NCBI GenBank assembly: GCA_029946065.1
Contig: JAQSDU010000019.1
Span: 372,001 to 436,000, forward strand
Direction: 5' to 3'
From: Flavobacterium sp.
GTDB taxonomy: Bacteria; Bacteroidota; Bacteroidia; Flavobacteriales; Flavobacteriaceae
Length of the DNA stretch: 64,000 bases
The position numbers were made by a program, and so were the translations under genes. This document shows positions 61,785 through 64,000 of this stretch, one piece after another. The number at the start of each line of letters is the position of its first letter. Positions within the stretch are counted from its first letter, which is position 1. The notes beneath the pieces are model-generated. The model did no database searches and was not told the DNA's origin. It saw only the letters and a list, made by a program, of their open reading frames with translations.

Positions 61785-62516
61785 ATGAAAAAGATTTTCT
61801 TCTTATTGCTTATTGTTTCCTTTTCAGGAATTGCACAATCCGTCAACGATTATAAATATGTAATCATTCCGACCAGATACGATTTCCAAAATCAGGAAAA
61901 CCAATTTAAACTGAATACACTCACAAAAGCCAATCTTACAAAATTAGGATATACAGCCTTTTATGAAACGACTATTCCTGCTGAATTGGCAGGTGATAAA
62001 TGTGATAAGCTTTTTATTGATGTAATAAAGGTGAGCTCGACTTTTAAGGTGAAGTTGAAAATCGTTTTTAAAGATTGCTGGAACAAAGTAATATATACCA
62101 GTGAAATAGGGAAGGGACAAGATAAAGAATATGCTACAGGCTATCCACAGGCTTTGGAAGATGCTTTTAAATCTGTAGCGACCTTAAATTACGCCTACAA
62201 CGGCAATACAAAATTTGGAAGCCCAAGCCAGTCAACGGTCAAACCGGCTACAATAACAGAAGTTTCCCAGCCAATAGCTGTATCGACTACCGTTAATCCG
62301 AATCAGTTGTTTGCACAGCCAATAGCTAACGGTTTTCAATTGGTTGACAATACGCCAAAAATCGTTTTAAAATTGACAAGAACTTCGCAAGCCGATTATT
62401 TCATGGCGACAAGTGATAACAAACAAGGTGTTGTATATCTAAAAAACAACGAATGGCTTTTCGATTATTACAAAGACGACCAACTGATTTCAGAAAAATT
62501 GAGCATCAAGTTTTAA
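61785..62516 (+). CDS. Secreted hypothetical protein, 243 aa
   Basis: The protein has a signal peptide (IFFLLLIVSFSGIAQ). An N-terminal domain begins YKYVIIPTRYDFQNQENQFKLNTLTKANLTKLGYTAFYETTIP, with KLKIVFKDCWNKVIYTSEIGKGQDKEYATGYPQALEDAFKSV. After a Thr/Pro linker there is a C-terminal beta-rich segment (NGFQLVDNTPKIVLKLTRTSQADYFMATSDNKQGVVYLKNNEWLFDYY). I do not recognise a named family; similar proteins seem widespread in flavobacteria. It is cotranscribed with the nucleotidase gene (1-nt gap) and its stop overlaps that of rarA. Confidence 0.75.
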   Translation: MKKIFFLLLIVSFSGIAQSVNDYKYVIIPTRYDFQNQENQFKLNTLTKANLTKLGYTAFYETTIPAELAGDKCDKLFIDVIKVSSTFKVKLKIVFKDCWNKVIYTSEIGKGQDKEYATGYPQALEDAFKSVATLNYAYNGNTKFGSPSQSTVKPATITEVSQPIAVSTTVNPNQLFAQPIANGFQLVDNTPKIVLKLTRTSQADYFMATSDNKQGVVYLKNNEWLFDYYKDDQLISEKLSIKF

Positions 62517-63790
62517 TAACCGTATTTGTCTTTCCAACGATTTTTCAAGAATTCCCGCGTGCCATTTTCTCTTGAATTGTTCCCAGGAGTATAAATCGCT
62601 GTGCCAGAAATCGCATCAGGCAAAAACTCTTGTTCTGCAAAATTATTCTGAAAATCGTGGGCATATTTATATTCTTCACCATAACCTAACTCTTTCATAA
62701 GTTTTGTTGGTGCATTTCGCAAATGTATTGGAACGGGCAAATCGCCGGTCTGTTTTACAATTTGCTGTGCCTGTCCAATCGCCATATAACTTGAATTGCT
62801 TTTCGGGGAAGTCGCCAAGTAAACCGCACACTGACTCAGAATAATCCTGCTTTCCGGATATCCGATGGTTGAAACCGCTTGAAAAGTATTGTTCGCCATA
62901 ATAAAAGCTGTCGGGTTTGCATTGCCGATATCTTCACTCGAAAGGATTAACATGCGCCGTGCAATAAATTTTACATCTTCGCCACCTTCGACCATTCTTG
63001 CCAGCCAATAAACTGCGCCGTTGGGGTCACTGCCGCGAATCGATTTTATAAATGCAGAAACGATATCATAATGCTGTTCGCCGGTTTTGTCATATAAAAC
63101 GGTATTTTGCTGAACCAATTTCAGTACTTGGTCGTTTGTGATAACAATTTCACCGTCAGGCGAAGCGTTTACGACAAGTTCAAAAATATTAAGTAACTTT
63201 CTGCCATCGCCGCCGGAAAGCCTTAGTAAAGCTTCCGTTTCGCGTAGTTCGATTTTTTTTTCGCGCATCACGACATCTTCATTCATGGCACGCTTCAACA
63301 AAATCTCCAAATCGCCTTTTGAGAATGCATTCAGCACATACACCTGACAACGCGACAGTAAAGCGGGAATGACTTCAAAACTTGGATTTTCGGTTGTTGC
63401 GCCGATCAAAGTAATCCAACCTTTTTCTACCGCCGCCAAAAGCGAATCTTGTTGCGATTTGCTGAATCTGTGGATCTCATCGATAAATAATATCGGATTT
63501 TTAGCCGTAAAAAGCCCGCCGCTTTGTTTGGCTTTGTCAATGACATCGCGAATGTCTTTCACGCCAGAATTGATGGCGCTCAAAATATAAAAAGGCCGTT
63601 TAGATTCTTCTGCAATAATTTGCGCCAGCGTCGTTTTTCCGGTACCGGGCGGTCCCCAAAAAATCAATGACGGAATAATGCCTTTCGCAATTTGCTGCGT
63701 TAAAGAGCCTTCAATGCCTACTAAATGGGATTGACTGATATAATCTTCTAATTTTTTTGGACGTATTCTTTCTGCTAACGGTGCTTCCAT
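62513..63790 (-). CDS. rarA: Replication-associated recombination protein RarA (AAA+ ATPase)
   Basis: RarA (MgsA) is a clamp-loader-like AAA+ ATPase acting at stalled replication forks. The 425-residue protein begins PLAERIRPKKLEDYISQSHLVG and has Walker A WGPPGTGKTTLAQIIAEE, Walker B LFIDEIHRFSKSQQDSLL, sensor I GATTENPSFEVIPALLSRCQVY, and the C-terminal tetramerisation domain (KSIRGSDPNGAVYWLARMVEGGEDVKFIARRMLILSSEDIGNANP). Length and all motifs are normal. Its stop codon overlaps that of the convergent gene at 61785. Confidence 0.96.
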   Translation of the reverse strand: MEAPLAERIRPKKLEDYISQSHLVGIEGSLTQQIAKGIIPSLIFWGPPGTGKTTLAQIIAEESKRPFYILSAINSGVKDIRDVIDKAKQSGGLFTAKNPILFIDEIHRFSKSQQDSLLAAVEKGWITLIGATTENPSFEVIPALLSRCQVYVLNAFSKGDLEILLKRAMNEDVVMREKKIELRETEALLRLSGGDGRKLLNIFELVVNASPDGEIVITNDQVLKLVQQNTVLYDKTGEQHYDIVSAFIKSIRGSDPNGAVYWLARMVEGGEDVKFIARRMLILSSEDIGNANPTAFIMANNTFQAVSTIGYPESRIILSQCAVYLATSPKSNSSYMAIGQAQQIVKQTGDLPVPIHLRNAPTKLMKELGYGEEYKYAHDFQNNFAEQEFLPDAISGTAIYTPGNNSRENGTREFLKNRWKDKYGY

Positions 63791-63844
63791 TTTGTAAAAT
63801 TACGATTTTTTGAACCACCTTTTTTTGTAATAATATTTTTTTAG

Positions 63845-63935
63845 AAGCATTTTCCGGCTGTAGGCTTTATCTTTTCCTGACTAAAGAAGCCAGCAAAAGG
63901 ATAACGCTTCCCATCCGGGCTAGGCTACGGTTTTC
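63845..63935 (-). ncRNA. Possible structured RNA upstream of rarA
   Basis: On the minus strand the sequence runs CCTAGCCCGGATGGGAAGCG, then TATCCTTTTGCTGGC, a loop, TCAGGAAAAGATA and AAGCC...GCCGG. TATC and CTTTT pair with AAAAG and GATA (63868-63875 with 63895-63903 on the plus strand), with CTG/CAG inside. From memory, sequences of this pattern (TAGCCC-GAT-GGAA...TCCTTTT-hairpin-AAAAGAT) recur in flavobacterial intergenic regions. It could be a free small RNA or the rarA leader. The rest of 63791-64000 shows nothing recognisable. Confidence 0.4.
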
Positions 63936-64000
63936 GTCATAAAATCTGACAAAATAGCACGTTTAGATCTTTGGCGGTATTTTTGAAACAATCCTGAAAA

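Overview
The window is chromosomal DNA of a Bacteroidota species, most likely a Flavobacterium or close relative. This rests on low GC, Bacteroidota-type promoters (TTTG, about 19 nt, TANNTTTG), many small lipoproteins with C-(S/A)-G-(S/G)-D-D N-termini, two proteins with type IX secretion (T9SS) C-terminal sorting domains, a SusC/SusD pair, and typical flavobacterial conserved proteins (GSCFA, DUF6252-like, DUF5522-like, MbnP-like). No rRNA, tRNA, CRISPR array, prophage or insertion sequence was recognised.

Layout. 0-2.2 kb: the 3' part of era, then der (ribosome assembly GTPases). 2.5-5.3 kb: an outer-membrane beta-barrel receptor-like protein. 5.4-8.7 kb (minus): an M23 peptidase - MerR regulator - LemA - two TPM-domain proteins operon. 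8.9-13.4 kb: alaS, a lipoprotein and a GSCFA protein. 13.4-34.3 kb: an accessory region of small lipoproteins, beta-propeller-like secreted proteins, three TPR sensor histidine kinases, two near-identical LuxR-type response regulators, a SUMF1-fold protein and a 1597-residue T9SS repeat protein. 34.5-40.8 kb: aromatic amino acid hydroxylase, urocanate hydratase with small genes (two too short for normal gene finders), a PLP deaminase-like enzyme. 40.8-43 kb: glucosaminidase-LysM lipoprotein and hemL. 43-46.4 kb: a likely metal (copper?) related group with an MbnP-like lipoprotein. 46.4-49.7 kb: lysS, lipB, rnhB. 49.9-57.4 kb: a secreted subtilisin-like protease and a SusC/SusD/lipoprotein operon. 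57.6-63.8 kb: TPR protein, mpl, DUF1287 protein, radC, a YjjG-type phosphatase, a secreted protein and rarA.

The most interesting structure is in the 13.4-34 kb region. Six promoters there carry the same palindromic element, AAAATACG-N8-CGTATTTT and close variants. In all six the element ends exactly 19 nt before a (T/C)ANNTTTG -7 box and takes the place of the -33 element. They precede the lipoproteins at 13513, 18155 and 23581, the operon at 14219, the response regulator at 22850 and the SUMF1/T9SS pair at 27964. The region also contains a duplicated module (DUF6252-like lipoprotein, ~100-residue membrane coiled-coil protein, TPR HisKA_3 kinase, LuxR response regulator). The inference is a self-contained, autoregulated two-component regulon that controls cell-surface proteins. 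I know of no description of it. Sequence alone does not show what it senses or does.
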